A stretch of 64,000 nt of DNA from Mongoliibacter sp. (GTDB lineage: Bacteria; Bacteroidota; Bacteroidia; Cytophagales; Cyclobacteriaceae), in NCBI RefSeq assembly GCF_007692705.1, contig NZ_REBN01000166.1, positions 1-64,000 of the forward strand, given 5' to 3'. Of the stretch, positions 24,719 to 33,754 are shown one piece after another. Within the stretch, counting starts at the first letter, position 1. Each line of letters starts with the position of its first letter. Both the position numbers and the translations under genes were made by a program. The notes under the pieces are model-generated. The model ran no database searches. It saw only the letters and a program-made list of their open reading frames with translations, and was not told the DNA's origin.

Positions 24719-25945
24719 ATGAAAGACCTACTGAAAAAGTTTGAAAATAAACAGCCTGAAATCGTTTTTGAATGGAGTGATCATGAAACCGAAGCGGAAG
24801 GCTGGGTTGTGATCAATTCTCTTAGGGGTGGAGCAGCTGGTGGAGGTACACGTATGCGGAAAGGGCTTGACAAAAGAGAGGTCGAATCCTTGGCGAAAAC
24901 GATGGAGGTAAAATTCACAGTTTCAGGACCAGCTATAGGTGGAGCCAAATCAGGGATCAACTTTGACCCCAATGACCCAAGAAAAAATGAGGTATTGAAA
25001 AGATGGTATAAGGCAGTGATGCCCTTGCTGAAAAACTACTATGGTACGGGTGGTGACCTCAATGTTGATGAAATTCATGAAGTTATTCCTATAACAGAAA
25101 CCTATGGGCTTTGGCATCCACAAGAAGGTGTAGTAAATGGACATTTTCACGCAACGGAACCTCAGAAAATCAGGAAGATCGGTCAATTAAGACAAGGTGT
25201 TTCTAAAGTGCTGGAAGATCCGCTATATACCCCCAACGGAATCAAAAAATACACTGTGGCTGACATGATAACCGGGTTTGGTGTCGCAGAAGCAGTAAGA
25301 CATTATTATAAAATCTGGGGGGGAACTCTCAAAGGAAAGAGAGCAGTCATCCAAGGATGGGGAAATGTAGGTGCAGCAGCAGCATGTTTCCTGGCAGTAG
25401 AAGGAGTGAAAATTGTGGGAATCATAGATCGAATGGGCGGTTTGATCAATGAGGAAGGATTTACCTTGGATGAAATACGAGAGTTGTTTGTCAATAGGGA
25501 TGGGAACAAGCTTGTGGCAGACAATCTTATTCCATTTGAAGAAATGAATCAAAGGGTTTGGCATTTACAAAATGAGATTTTTATTCCAGCGGCTTCTTCA
25601 AGACTTATCACGAAAGAACAAGCGGAAAGTATGGTGGCATCAGGATTGGAGGTCATTTCCTGTGGAGCAAATGTTCCTTTTGCAGATCCTGAAATTTTCC
25701 TTGGACAAATAGGAGTATGGACAGATGAAAGGGTTGCTGTCTTGCCTGATTTTATAGCCAACTGTGGAATGGCTAGGGTCTTTGCCTATTTGATGTCTGG
25801 AAATGCGGAAGTCACTGATGATGCCATTTTCAAAGACGTGAGTAAGACGATTGCCAAAGCCTTGAGAAAAACCTACTCAAAGAACGCTGGGAAAACAAAA
25901 ATTGCCCAGACTTCTTTAGAATTGGCACTTAAGCAACTTGTATAA
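24719..25945 (+). CDS. Glu/Leu/Phe/Val dehydrogenase
   Basis: The 408-residue enzyme has the substrate loop LRGGAAGGGTRM, the catalytic lysine in GPAIGGAKSGI (Lys77) and GTGGDLNVDE. The Rossmann domain carries GWGNVGAAAA. It catalyses reversible NAD(P)+-dependent oxidative deamination. Bacteroidota proteins of this type are usually annotated as glutamate dehydrogenase-like, but amino-acid specificity is not clear from the motifs. A 16-bp perfect terminator hairpin follows, so this gene ends the anmK-side transcript. Confidence 0.92.
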   Translation: MKDLLKKFENKQPEIVFEWSDHETEAEGWVVINSLRGGAAGGGTRMRKGLDKREVESLAKTMEVKFTVSGPAIGGAKSGINFDPNDPRKNEVLKRWYKAVMPLLKNYYGTGGDLNVDEIHEVIPITETYGLWHPQEGVVNGHFHATEPQKIRKIGQLRQGVSKVLEDPLYTPNGIKKYTVADMITGFGVAEAVRHYYKIWGGTLKGKRAVIQGWGNVGAAAACFLAVEGVKIVGIIDRMGGLINEEGFTLDEIRELFVNRDGNKLVADNLIPFEEMNQRVWHLQNEIFIPAASSRLITKEQAESMVASGLEVISCGANVPFADPEIFLGQIGVWTDERVAVLPDFIANCGMARVFAYLMSGNAEVTDDAIFKDVSKTIAKALRKTYSKNAGKTKIAQTSLELALKQLV

Positions 25946-25963
25946 GAATTAAACCAATCATCA

Positions 25964-26010
25964 GCCGGGGTGAAATGTTATAAAACATTTCACCCCGGCT
26001 TCTTTATTTT
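25964..26010 (+). terminator. Strong terminator after the dehydrogenase gene
   Basis: A perfect 16-bp stem, GCCGGGGTGAAATGTT (25964-25979) with its complement at 25984-25999 and a 4-base loop, is followed by TTCTTTATTTT. Confidence 0.9.
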
Positions 26011-26137
26011 ATATGGTTCTTTTCATTCAAAATAAGTAGTTTAGCAAAAGTAAACTTGAAAAATAGAGCTTTGAGAAGCTTCACTGACAAGTTTTTTTAT
26101 TCCAAACCCGTTGAAAAATTAGTTTAATTTTAGCCGA

Positions 26138-27634
26138 ATGAAGAATATACTCGCTGTTTTTGCATTGATTTTGGGATTGACATTTTTGGTTGATGTCCCT
26201 GTTGCAAAAGCCCAAGCAGATACTCAAACTGAAGAAGTTGATACTACTGCACAAGGTGATAAAATTCAAAGTGTTGCCGCTCATATTCATGACGACCATG
26301 ACCATGAAATAGCTCCCTTATGGTTGGTGATACCTTTCGTGGCCTTGTTGCTCATGATCGCAACAGGACCGTTGTTTTATGAACATTTTTGGCACCACAA
26401 TTACCCAAAAGTAGCTGTAGTCCTTGCTGTAATCGTAGTTTCCTACTACCTGTTTATACTGCATAATGTTCACGGCCCAGTACATGCTCTTGCCGAATAT
26501 GTGCAATTTATAGCGCTTTTAGCCTCATTGTATATTGCTTCAGGAGGTATTTTGATTGAAATAGATAAAAAAGCCACCCCACTTGCCAATGTGTCAATAC
26601 TCCTGATTGGTGCCATCATATCAAATCTTATTGGTACTACAGGAGCTTCTATGTTGCTTATCAGACCATTTATCAGGCTAAATAAAGGCAATATCCAACC
26701 CTACCATATCATATTTTTCATTTTCATGGTGAGTAATATTGGAGGATCCCTGACGCCAATTGGAGACCCGCCATTGTTCCTTGGGTTCCTTAAAGGAGTG
26801 CCTTTCTTCTGGACTTTGGAATACAACTGGCCTGCATGGATAATAGCCCTCATTATTCTGGCGGTAATCTTTTATTTTATTGACAAGAAGTTTGGACGTG
26901 CCAATGAAGAAGAATTGGAGGAAACAAGTTATACCAATAAGTTTGAACTTATAGGTAGTAGAAATTTCATATGGTTACTTATCGTAATTCTTTCAGTATT
27001 CTTGGATCCAAACGTAATTGATTGGGTACCTGCGATCAGATACGATGGTCAGAAATTTTCCTTTCTTAGAGAGATCATCATGTTGTCTGTGGCATACCTC
27101 AGTTATCGATTTGCGGATCAAAAAGCCATCAAAGGCAATGAATTTAATTTTGAGCCTATAAGAGAAGTGGCATTTATCTTTGTTGGGATCTTTGGGACCA
27201 TGATGCCAGCGCTTGAATTGGTAGGTAATTTTGCTAAGTCTCCGGAGGGAGCTGCGATGATAACTCCGAATACGCTTTATTGGGGAACAGGAATCCTTTC
27301 AGGATTCTTAGACAATGCCCCTACATATCTTAATTTCCTCGCAGCCGCAATGGCTTCACAGGGTGCTGAAATAAGTAATGTCGAAAGTGTGAGAAATTTT
27401 GCACTCAACAATTATGATGGATCTGCCTTTGAATTGATGGCTATATCTATAGCAGCGGTATTCTTTGGTGCGATGACATATATAGGGAATGGACCAAACT
27501 TTATGGTAAAGTCCATAGCAGAACAGAGCGGGATTAAAATGCCTTCTTTCTTTGGATATATCATTAGATTCTCCTTGCCGATATTATTACCTGTGCTACT
27601 CATTACATGGCTAATATTCTTTGCCTTTGCATAG
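26138..27634 (+). CDS. nhaD: Na+/H+ antiporter, NhaD family
   Basis: The 498-residue protein has an N-terminal signal-like helix ending VAKAQA, a His-rich loop (AHIHDDHDHE) and about 12 membrane helices of the citrate/arsenite-pump superfamily. NhaD-type landmarks include ISNLIGTTGASMLLIRPFIR, SNIGGSLTPIGDPPLFLGFL and ILSGFLDNAPTYLNFLAAA. It would expel Na+ in exchange for protons, suiting a saline or alkaline habitat. Immediately before its ATG lies TAATTTTA-GCCGA, similar to the sequence before nadC and lptC. Confidence 0.92.
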   Translation: MKNILAVFALILGLTFLVDVPVAKAQADTQTEEVDTTAQGDKIQSVAAHIHDDHDHEIAPLWLVIPFVALLLMIATGPLFYEHFWHHNYPKVAVVLAVIVVSYYLFILHNVHGPVHALAEYVQFIALLASLYIASGGILIEIDKKATPLANVSILLIGAIISNLIGTTGASMLLIRPFIRLNKGNIQPYHIIFFIFMVSNIGGSLTPIGDPPLFLGFLKGVPFFWTLEYNWPAWIIALIILAVIFYFIDKKFGRANEEELEETSYTNKFELIGSRNFIWLLIVILSVFLDPNVIDWVPAIRYDGQKFSFLREIIMLSVAYLSYRFADQKAIKGNEFNFEPIREVAFIFVGIFGTMMPALELVGNFAKSPEGAAMITPNTLYWGTGILSGFLDNAPTYLNFLAAAMASQGAEISNVESVRNFALNNYDGSAFELMAISIAAVFFGAMTYIGNGPNFMVKSIAEQSGIKMPSFFGYIIRFSLPILLPVLLITWLIFFAFA

Positions 27635-27759
27635 AGGTATTGAAATTGTAAAAAAATAATGGGATTAAATGTTTCTATATCAGCTCTTTATGGGAAGATA
27701 TTTCCCTTTACCCTAAAGCTGAACTCTTCATGAAATTTTGCTTTCAAACACAGTAAAAC

Positions 27760-27791
27760 GAAGGCCTGCCAATGAAACTTGGCAGGCCTTC
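27760..27791. terminator. Bidirectional terminator
   Basis: A perfect 13-bp stem, GAAGGCCTGCCAA/TTGGCAGGCCTTC (27760-27772 and 27779-27791) with a 6-base loop, lies between the convergent nhaD and lipoprotein genes. The minus-strand reading is followed by GTTTTAC. Confidence 0.8.
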
Positions 27792-27829
27792 ATGTTTACT
27801 TAAAAAAACAGAAATAAATGATTTCAGCT

Positions 27830-28390
27830 TCAATCAATAACCGAAGCCGAGATGATCAATTTGTTGGGTTTGGAAAAAACTACATCCTGGTAGTTATCGA
27901 TCGAAAACTGATCAAGTTTTCCGGACTCTGCATGAAAAACCAGTAATCCCTTGGTTTCTGATGAGTAAAAAGGATTTTCGGTTTTCATTCGAAAACTTAT
28001 TTGGGTGACTTTGTCTTCATGGTATTTAACCACTATTCTTTTGACTTTACCTTTTTCTCCTTCTTTCAGTTCATGAACCAAAATATTTTCACTTCGGTCG
28101 GTTTTATAAGACTGAGCCAAGGCAGGACTGTTGATATCAGCTTCTATGAAGAAACTTAGTTCTTTGAGCCACTCCTCTTCTGATGGTATCGTGGTCACAC
28201 GCTCTCTTTCACCGTTGATGATAACTTCCTTTAAGAGGCTTTTCCCTTCAACATTCTCAACCAAAACCTCTACAAATTCTTTGAGGGGGAAATAAATTGG
28301 TTCGTTGCTCTCTCCCTCCTCTGAAATATTTGAACAGCCCCAAAGGGATAAAAGCAGAACAAAACTGCAGAGTAGATATTTCGATTTCAT
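27830..28390 (-). CDS. Hypothetical lipoprotein (186 aa)
   Basis: The product has a signal with lipobox LWGC and is predicted to be lipidated; an acidic SEEGES stretch follows the cysteine region and could favour surface display. The rest is a beta-rich domain with strands such as GKVKRIVVKYHEDKVTQISF. It has its own terminator and is not obviously in an operon. I do not recognise a family. Confidence 0.75.
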   Translation of the reverse strand: MKSKYLLCSFVLLLSLWGCSNISEEGESNEPIYFPLKEFVEVLVENVEGKSLLKEVIINGERERVTTIPSEEEWLKELSFFIEADINSPALAQSYKTDRSENILVHELKEGEKGKVKRIVVKYHEDKVTQISFRMKTENPFYSSETKGLLVFHAESGKLDQFSIDNYQDVVFSKPNKLIISASVID

Positions 28391-28522
28391 ATGTTCATAT
28401 TTTGTTTTTCAGCGGTCATATGGAAGGCCCATAATAATCATCCCACCTTTGTGTGAACTCTTTCTCATGGGCATTTCATATTTTTATGATTATTATTCAG
28501 TGCTTATAACTTTTCCTATACC

Positions 28523-28550
28523 GAATTTCCAGATACTATTTCTGGAATTC
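28523..28550. repeat. Inverted repeat downstream of gpmI
   Basis: GAATTTCCAGA and TCTGGAATTC pair with one bulged base around a 7-base loop, about 130 bases past the gpmI stop. There is no T tract, so it may be a weak terminator or an unused dyad. The rest of the 28391-28676 gap shows nothing recognisable. Confidence 0.35.
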
Positions 28551-28676
28551 GCTAGTGTAGGGGAGACTTGATTTGACAAAATCTTCCATGATGCCTCCAG
28601 GTATTGGAGCACCACCTTTTTACCTATGTTATGCTTGACTTGATATAAATGAATGTTTATAGCGTTTTTATATCGC

Positions 28677-30200
28677 TTATTTAAGAAGTATTTCTCCAGT
28701 CATTTCACTTGGAATGTCTATGCCCATTAGCGTAAGGATTGTGGGCGCTAAATCACCAAGTACGCCATCTTTGACATTTAACGTGTCTTTGCCGTCAACC
28801 ATTATCATAGGCACTAGATTGGTAGTATGTGCAGTATTTGGGGATCCATCTTCATTGATCATCATGTCACTATTGCCATGGTCTGCTATTACTATTGTGG
28901 TGTAGCCACTTTCCAAAGCTTGCGAAATCACTTGCTCTGCGCATTTGTCTACCGCTTCGCAGGCTTTTACAGCAGCATCAAAAACCCCAGTATGGCCGAC
29001 CATATCTGCGTTTGCAAAATTGAGACAAACAAAATCCACTTCCTTCTTTTTTAATTCCACATTGATTTTGGAAGAAATTTCAAATGCACTCATTTCTGGC
29101 TTGAGGTCATAAGTGGCAACCTTAGGAGACGGGCAGAGGATTCTACTTTCTCCCTCAAACTCTGCCTCCCTTCCTCCGGAGAAGAAAAATGTCACGTGAG
29201 GGTATTTTTCAGTTTCAGCAATTCTGATTTGTTTCTTGTGGTTCCTTTCCAAGACTTCTCCGATAGTATTGTTTAGGTTATCTTTTTCGAAAAGCACCTT
29301 GACACCTTTGAAAGTCTCATCATAGCTGGTAAATGTGACATAATAAAGGTTCATCTTTTTCATATGATAATCTTCAAAATCAGTCTGAGTGAGTACTTGG
29401 GTGATCTCTCTACCTCTGTCTGTACGGAAATTAAAATTGATTACCACATCACCATTTTCGATGACCGCAACAGGCTGGTTCTCCTCGTTCATCTGAATGA
29501 TAGGTCTGATAAATTCATCCGTCACATCATTTGAATAGGATTTGCTGATTGAAGCAATGATATCTTTGGATTTTTCACCTTCACCTTTTACTAAGGCGTC
29601 ATAGGCAAGTTTAACTCTCTCCCATCGCTTATCTCTGTCCATGGCGTAATATCGGCCTACTACAGAGGCAATTGTGCCAACGGATTTTTTAAGGTGTTCG
29701 TTAAGGTCATTCAAATATAGAACGCCACCTTTAGGATCAGTGTCACGCCCATCTGTAAAGGCATGGATGAAAGCGGATTCTATGCCATTTGCTTTTGCGG
29801 CATCACAAAGTCCTTTTAGGTGACCGACATGAGCATGTACGCCTCCGTCAGATACCAAGCCGATAAAGTGAACTTTTTTCCCTTCTTTCTTCGCGTACTG
29901 AAAGGCTTCGATCAGTACAGGGTGGCTGTTGAGGTCACCTTCTGCTACTGCCTTATTGATTTTCACCAAGTCTTGGTAAACTACCCTCCCGGCACCGATG
30001 TTCATATGCCCAACCTCCGAATTTCCCATTTGGCCTTCAGGTAAACCTACGGCCAGGCCAGAAGCATCAAGTTTTGAATGTGGATAATTTTGGAATAGAC
30101 TATCAATAAATGGGGTTTGCGCTTTCTCAATTGCTGAAACAGCTGGATTTGTGGCTAATCCCCAGCCATCTAAAATCATTAGAACTACTTTCTTTTTCAT
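28677..30200 (-). CDS. gpmI: 2,3-bisphosphoglycerate-independent phosphoglycerate mutase
   Basis: The 507-residue protein matches GpmI in length and motifs: MILDGWG (first metal-binding Asp), GNSEVGHMNIGAGR with the catalytic serine, HAFTDGRDTDP, NFRTDRGREI, and the C-terminal metal sites NFANADMVGHTG and VIADHGNSD. It interconverts 3- and 2-phosphoglycerate in glycolysis, using two Mn2+. It is a single gene with its own upstream region. Confidence 0.97.
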   Translation of the reverse strand: MKKKVVLMILDGWGLATNPAVSAIEKAQTPFIDSLFQNYPHSKLDASGLAVGLPEGQMGNSEVGHMNIGAGRVVYQDLVKINKAVAEGDLNSHPVLIEAFQYAKKEGKKVHFIGLVSDGGVHAHVGHLKGLCDAAKANGIESAFIHAFTDGRDTDPKGGVLYLNDLNEHLKKSVGTIASVVGRYYAMDRDKRWERVKLAYDALVKGEGEKSKDIIASISKSYSNDVTDEFIRPIIQMNEENQPVAVIENGDVVINFNFRTDRGREITQVLTQTDFEDYHMKKMNLYYVTFTSYDETFKGVKVLFEKDNLNNTIGEVLERNHKKQIRIAETEKYPHVTFFFSGGREAEFEGESRILCPSPKVATYDLKPEMSAFEISSKINVELKKKEVDFVCLNFANADMVGHTGVFDAAVKACEAVDKCAEQVISQALESGYTTIVIADHGNSDMMINEDGSPNTAHTTNLVPMIMVDGKDTLNVKDGVLGDLAPTILTLMGIDIPSEMTGEILLK

Positions 30201-30384
30201 CTCTCCAATCTTGCTGAATGTAAAAGTTAAATATAAATCAGCTGTAAAAATGCTTATTCTTTAGCAAGCTCACAAAATAAGATGGACTTTAATTTGTTTG
30301 AGGAATGCAGATTTTGATTCAATTGTTCTATATGGGTAGCTGTTTTTCAGGTAAACTACTTTCTTTTGATTTTTGGCTTAATAT

Positions 30385-30807
30385 TTGTTTTTCAAGCAAT
30401 TCTTGAAAAAAATAGTTTCCATATTGTCTGCACTGATCCTAGTCTGTACGCTTTCCGTAGCAGGTCTTGAGCATCATAACAATGATAGCATTGACGATAT
30501 TGCCTCTACTTTTAAATATGGATCCAGTAAGGATTTAGCAAGATTTTTTGATCAGGGAATAGATATCAATATTTCCGGAAATCAGGGCGACTATTCTAAA
30601 AATCAGGCAGAATTGGTGATGAGGGATTTTTTTAAAAAATTTCCACCTAATGATTTTTCCATAGTTCACAAAGGGAATGGTTCTGACCAAATAATCAACT
30701 ACATAGGAGCTTACAGTTCGGAAAGTTCAGAATTTAGGGTCTTCATAAGGGGTAAAAAAAATGAAAACAGCATCCGCATTTACAGCTTGGATATTGTCAA
30801 GGTGTAA
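30385..30807 (+). CDS. DUF4783 domain protein, secreted
   Basis: The 140-residue product has a signal peptide (about 1-27) and a compact domain with SIDDIASTFKYGSSKDLARFFDQ and FFKKFPPNDFSIVHKGNG, which I recognise as DUF4783, a small Bacteroidota family with an NTF2-like look. The start is uncertain: TTG at 30385 is used here, and a second in-frame TTG lies six codons on. It is 41 bases before nadC, a pairing that recurs in Bacteroidota as far as I recall. Confidence 0.8.
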   Translation: MFFKQFLKKIVSILSALILVCTLSVAGLEHHNNDSIDDIASTFKYGSSKDLARFFDQGIDINISGNQGDYSKNQAELVMRDFFKKFPPNDFSIVHKGNGSDQIINYIGAYSSESSEFRVFIRGKKNENSIRIYSLDIVKV

Positions 30808-30836
30808 GAAAAGCGGATAAGCTGTTATAATTTTTT

Positions 30837-30844
30837 TAATTTTG
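30837..30844 (+). promoter_or_regulatory. Candidate -7 box directly before nadC
   Basis: TAATTTTG matches the Bacteroidota -7 consensus TAnnTTTG and is followed by CCGA and the nadC GTG, so any transcript from it would be leaderless. No TTTG lies at the -33 distance. Confidence 0.35.
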
Positions 30845-30848
30845 CCGA

Positions 30849-31709
30849 GTGAAAAATTTACCCTATCTCAGTAAGAAGTCATTAGATGACTTTATTCAAC
30901 TAGCCATATTAGAAGATGTTGGACCTGGAGATTATTCCAGCCTTGGCTCAATACCCAAAAATCAAGCCGGTAAAGCCAAGCTTATCATCAAGGAAAACGG
31001 TGTGGTGGCTGGACTGGAATTGGCAAAAGTTATTTTTGAAACCTATGACCCAAGCTTAAAGGTTACAGTTTTGCTTGAAGACGGAGATGATGTGAAGACA
31101 GGGGATTTAGGTCTGATTGTGGAAGGTTCGGCGATTTCAATCCTGAGTACAGAAAGATTGGTCCTCAATTGTATGCAGCGGATGAGTGGCATAGCTACCA
31201 AAACACGGCATCTTAGTAAAATGATTTCCCATACGAAGGCTAGATTGATGGATACCAGAAAGACTACGCCTAATTTTAGAATGATGGAAAAATGGGCAGT
31301 TGTATTAGGTGGAGGACTCAATCACCGATACGCTTTGTATGACATGGTGATGTTGAAAGACAATCATGTTGATTTTGCTGGTGGAGTTTCCAATGCTATC
31401 AATAATACCCGGAAGTTTCTTAATGAAAAACAATTGGATCTGAAAATCGAGGTTGAAACACGAAATCTTGACGAGGTGCAAGAGGTTATTGATAATGGAG
31501 GAGCAGACATTATCATGTTGGATAATATGGATTATGCTACCATGAGAAAAGCTGTAGAGATGGTAAATGGCAGATATCCCCTAGAAGCTTCTGGAGGAAT
31601 TACCGAAGATAATCTAGTTGAGGTTGCAGAATGTGGGGTGGATTACATTTCCGTAGGAGCACTCACACATCAGGTAAAAAGTTTAGATATAAGTTTAAAG
31701 GCATTTTAA
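30849..31709 (+). CDS. nadC: Nicotinate-nucleotide pyrophosphorylase (carboxylating)
   Basis: The GTG at 30849 gives 286 residues with the QPRTase motifs: LEDVGPGDYSS, TERLVLNCMQRMSGIAT, DTRKTTPNFRMMEKWAV, EVETRNLDE, GADIIMLDNM and LEASGGI. It converts quinolinate and PRPP to nicotinate mononucleotide in de novo NAD synthesis. A terminator hairpin directly follows and is shared with the convergent amt gene. Confidence 0.95.
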   Translation: MKNLPYLSKKSLDDFIQLAILEDVGPGDYSSLGSIPKNQAGKAKLIIKENGVVAGLELAKVIFETYDPSLKVTVLLEDGDDVKTGDLGLIVEGSAISILSTERLVLNCMQRMSGIATKTRHLSKMISHTKARLMDTRKTTPNFRMMEKWAVVLGGGLNHRYALYDMVMLKDNHVDFAGGVSNAINNTRKFLNEKQLDLKIEVETRNLDEVQEVIDNGGADIIMLDNMDYATMRKAVEMVNGRYPLEASGGITEDNLVEVAECGVDYISVGALTHQVKSLDISLKAF

Positions 31710-31710
31710 A

Positions 31711-31747
31711 AATAAAGCCCTGTTTTCTATACAAACAGGGCTTTATT
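31711..31747. terminator. Shared terminator of nadC and amt
   Basis: A perfect 15-bp stem, AATAAAGCCCTGTTT/AAACAGGGCTTTATT (31711-31725 and 31733-31747), lies between the convergent stops at 31709 and 31769. Confidence 0.85.
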
Positions 31748-31768
31748 AATGATAAGAATTTTTTTACT

Positions 31769-33001
31769 TTAATCCTTTGAGGCAAAATCCGGGTATGCCT
31801 GCATGCTGTGTTCATGCATATCGAGTCCTTCCAGTTCCTCGCGTGCATCCACCCTGATACCTATACTTCTCTTCAAACTGAAGAATATAAGCCAGCTGGT
31901 AAAGAAGCAAAATGCACCTACAACTGCAATCCCCAAAAGCTGAGAAAGAAACTGGCTTAGACTCGCAAGATCTCCAAAGAGTCCTACGGCCAATGTACCC
32001 CATATCCCCCCAAGCAAATGGACAGAAATGGCGCCTACAGGGTCATCAATTTTGATTTTGTCAAAAAGAACTACTCCAAAAACCACAATAATGCCACCGA
32101 TGAAACCTATTATAGCTGCTTCTCCCACTCCCATGACATCTGCTCCGGCTGTGATGCCAACTAAGCCGGCAAGAATACCATTGAGTACCATTGTAATGTC
32201 ATAGGTTTTGAATTTCCAATATGAGGAAAACAAAGCTCCAAAAGCACCTGCGGCCCCGGCAATTGCAGTAGTGACAAATACTCTTGAAACATCACCCGGA
32301 TCTGCAGACAGCACTGATCCTCCATTGAAACCGAACCAACCAAACCATAAAAGAAAAACTCCTATGGTCGCCATTGGGATACTGTGGCCTGGTATAGGTT
32401 TCATTCCTTTTTCTGTGTATTTGCCCAATCTTGGACCCAAAAGGAAAGCACCTACCAATGCCCCCCATCCACCTACTGAATGGACTATAGTAGATCCTGC
32501 AAAGTCATAGAAAGGAGTATCCAAGCTATCAAGGAATCCACCTCCCCATTTCCACATACCTACTATAGGATAACAAATACCCACATACAGTATGGAAAAG
32601 AAAATAAATGGACCCAATTTGATCCTTTCTGCTACTGCTCCTGATACAATCGTTGCAGCCGTTGCTGCAAACATGGCTTGGAATATAAAATCAGTGTAAA
32701 AAGTAAACCCCTCATCGTAGGCAGGAGTATCCCAGCCTTCGGGTAAGCTCAGACCCAAGCCGGAAATTCCGAAAAAACCTCCAACAAATGCATCCCCGGG
32801 ATACATCAGGTTAAATCCGATAAAAGCATAAGTTAAAATACCTATAGCAGGGATAATAGTGTTTTTAAATAAAATATTGACAGTGTTTTTAGCCCGTGTA
32901 AGGCCTGCCTCTAGTGCTGCAAATCCCAGGTGCATGATAAACACCAATATGGTAGCTACCAGCACCCAAAGGTTGTTGATGGTAAATATTTCTTGATTCA
33001 T
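31769..33001 (-). CDS. amt: Ammonium transporter
   Basis: The 410-residue protein has about 11 helices and the Amt signature around DFAGSTIVHSVGGWGALVGA, including the first pore histidine; the second is in AISVHLLGGIWGTLAVGLF. No long signal sequence precedes the first helix. It conducts NH3/NH4+ into the cell. The glnK gene lies 99 bases upstream on the same strand; PII proteins of this pairing close the Amt pore when nitrogen is plentiful. Confidence 0.95.
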   Translation of the reverse strand: MNQEIFTINNLWVLVATILVFIMHLGFAALEAGLTRAKNTVNILFKNTIIPAIGILTYAFIGFNLMYPGDAFVGGFFGISGLGLSLPEGWDTPAYDEGFTFYTDFIFQAMFAATAATIVSGAVAERIKLGPFIFFSILYVGICYPIVGMWKWGGGFLDSLDTPFYDFAGSTIVHSVGGWGALVGAFLLGPRLGKYTEKGMKPIPGHSIPMATIGVFLLWFGWFGFNGGSVLSADPGDVSRVFVTTAIAGAAGAFGALFSSYWKFKTYDITMVLNGILAGLVGITAGADVMGVGEAAIIGFIGGIIVVFGVVLFDKIKIDDPVGAISVHLLGGIWGTLAVGLFGDLASLSQFLSQLLGIAVVGAFCFFTSWLIFFSLKRSIGIRVDAREELEGLDMHEHSMQAYPDFASKD

Positions 33002-33100
33002 AGGTTTGAATAGGTTAGGTTCTCAGAGAATTAGATTTGTTTAGAATAAACAAATGATAAGAAGATGTTGTAACTGCCCGGTGAGTTAAAGACTTGAATT

Positions 33101-33439
33101 TTATAAGGCCTCTTCACCCGTGTCATTATTTCTTATTCTATAAGCAGCGAGTGCTTCATAAATAAAGATCTTCCCATCTCCCACACGGCCAGTATTACCG
33201 TTGGTGAGGATACAATCGACGACTCCGTCGACAAGGCTATCCGGTACAACCACTTCAATTTTTGTTCTTGGGATATAAGCCGGTTCATAGGCAACCCCAC
33301 GGTAGGTTTGAGATTTTGGTGGTTCCATTCCCATGCCCTTTACCTCATAAGTGGCCAGGAATTTCACACCCAATCCAAGAAGACATTCATGTATCTCCTC
33401 AAATTTTGATGTCCTAATAATTGCTTCTATTTTTTTCAT
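33101..33439 (-). CDS. glnK: PII nitrogen-regulatory protein (GlnK type)
   Basis: From the ATG at 33439 (the longer frame starts with TTG) the product has 112 residues, the usual GlnK length. It begins MKKIEAIIRTSKFEEI and has a T-loop ending QTYRG, with Tyr46 near the usual uridylylated position, and the nucleotide-binding segments TGRVGDGKIFIYE and YRIRNN. The T-loop core (KGMGMEPPKS) differs from the enterobacterial one, so effector or Amt contacts may differ. It is upstream of amt and is its expected regulator. Confidence 0.93.
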   Translation of the reverse strand: MKKIEAIIRTSKFEEIHECLLGLGVKFLATYEVKGMGMEPPKSQTYRGVAYEPAYIPRTKIEVVVPDSLVDGVVDCILTNGNTGRVGDGKIFIYEALAAYRIRNNDTGEEAL

Positions 33440-33754
33440 TTTAGTCAATGATATGGATGGTTTAATAGGTTTTTTGCGCTAATCTATATCAAAATTTGAA
33501 AATAAAGTAATTTTGGTTTAAAAAATAACCACTTATACCCAAAAAAAGGTTGAAAAAGACTCAAATAGGATTTTTTAAGTATCTAAATTCTATAATAATG
33601 TGTAAAAAGTAGAAAAATGAGTTTTTAAATAAACCATTTGTATAGTTTGGGTTGTTTTTTTGTGTTCTTATAAAAAAACCAAATTAATGTGGGTTCATTC
33701 TTTGTATCAAAATGGAAAGGTCTAAATTTGAGGCTTTAAAAAAATTAAACTTTA
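33440..33754. other. AT-rich divergent intergenic region (glnK / nucleotidyltransferase)
   Basis: About 315 bases of A/T-rich DNA separate the divergent glnK and nucleotidyltransferase genes. The right end holds a good promoter for the plus strand (33701-33730). On the glnK side I found no clear TAnnTTTG or sigma-54 site. No gene or structured RNA was recognised. Confidence 0.6.
33701..33730 (+). promoter_or_regulatory. Bacteroidota-type promoter of the nucleotidyltransferase gene
   Basis: TTTG (33701-33704), an 18-base spacer and TAAATTTG (33723-33730) match the -33/-7 consensus of Bacteroidota sigma-A, 25 bases before the start codon. Confidence 0.6.

Noticed and set aside
33440-33600. Sigma-54 promoter upstream of glnK-amt
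   Set aside because: No GG-N10-GC (-24/-12) pair with acceptable match was found on the minus strand.
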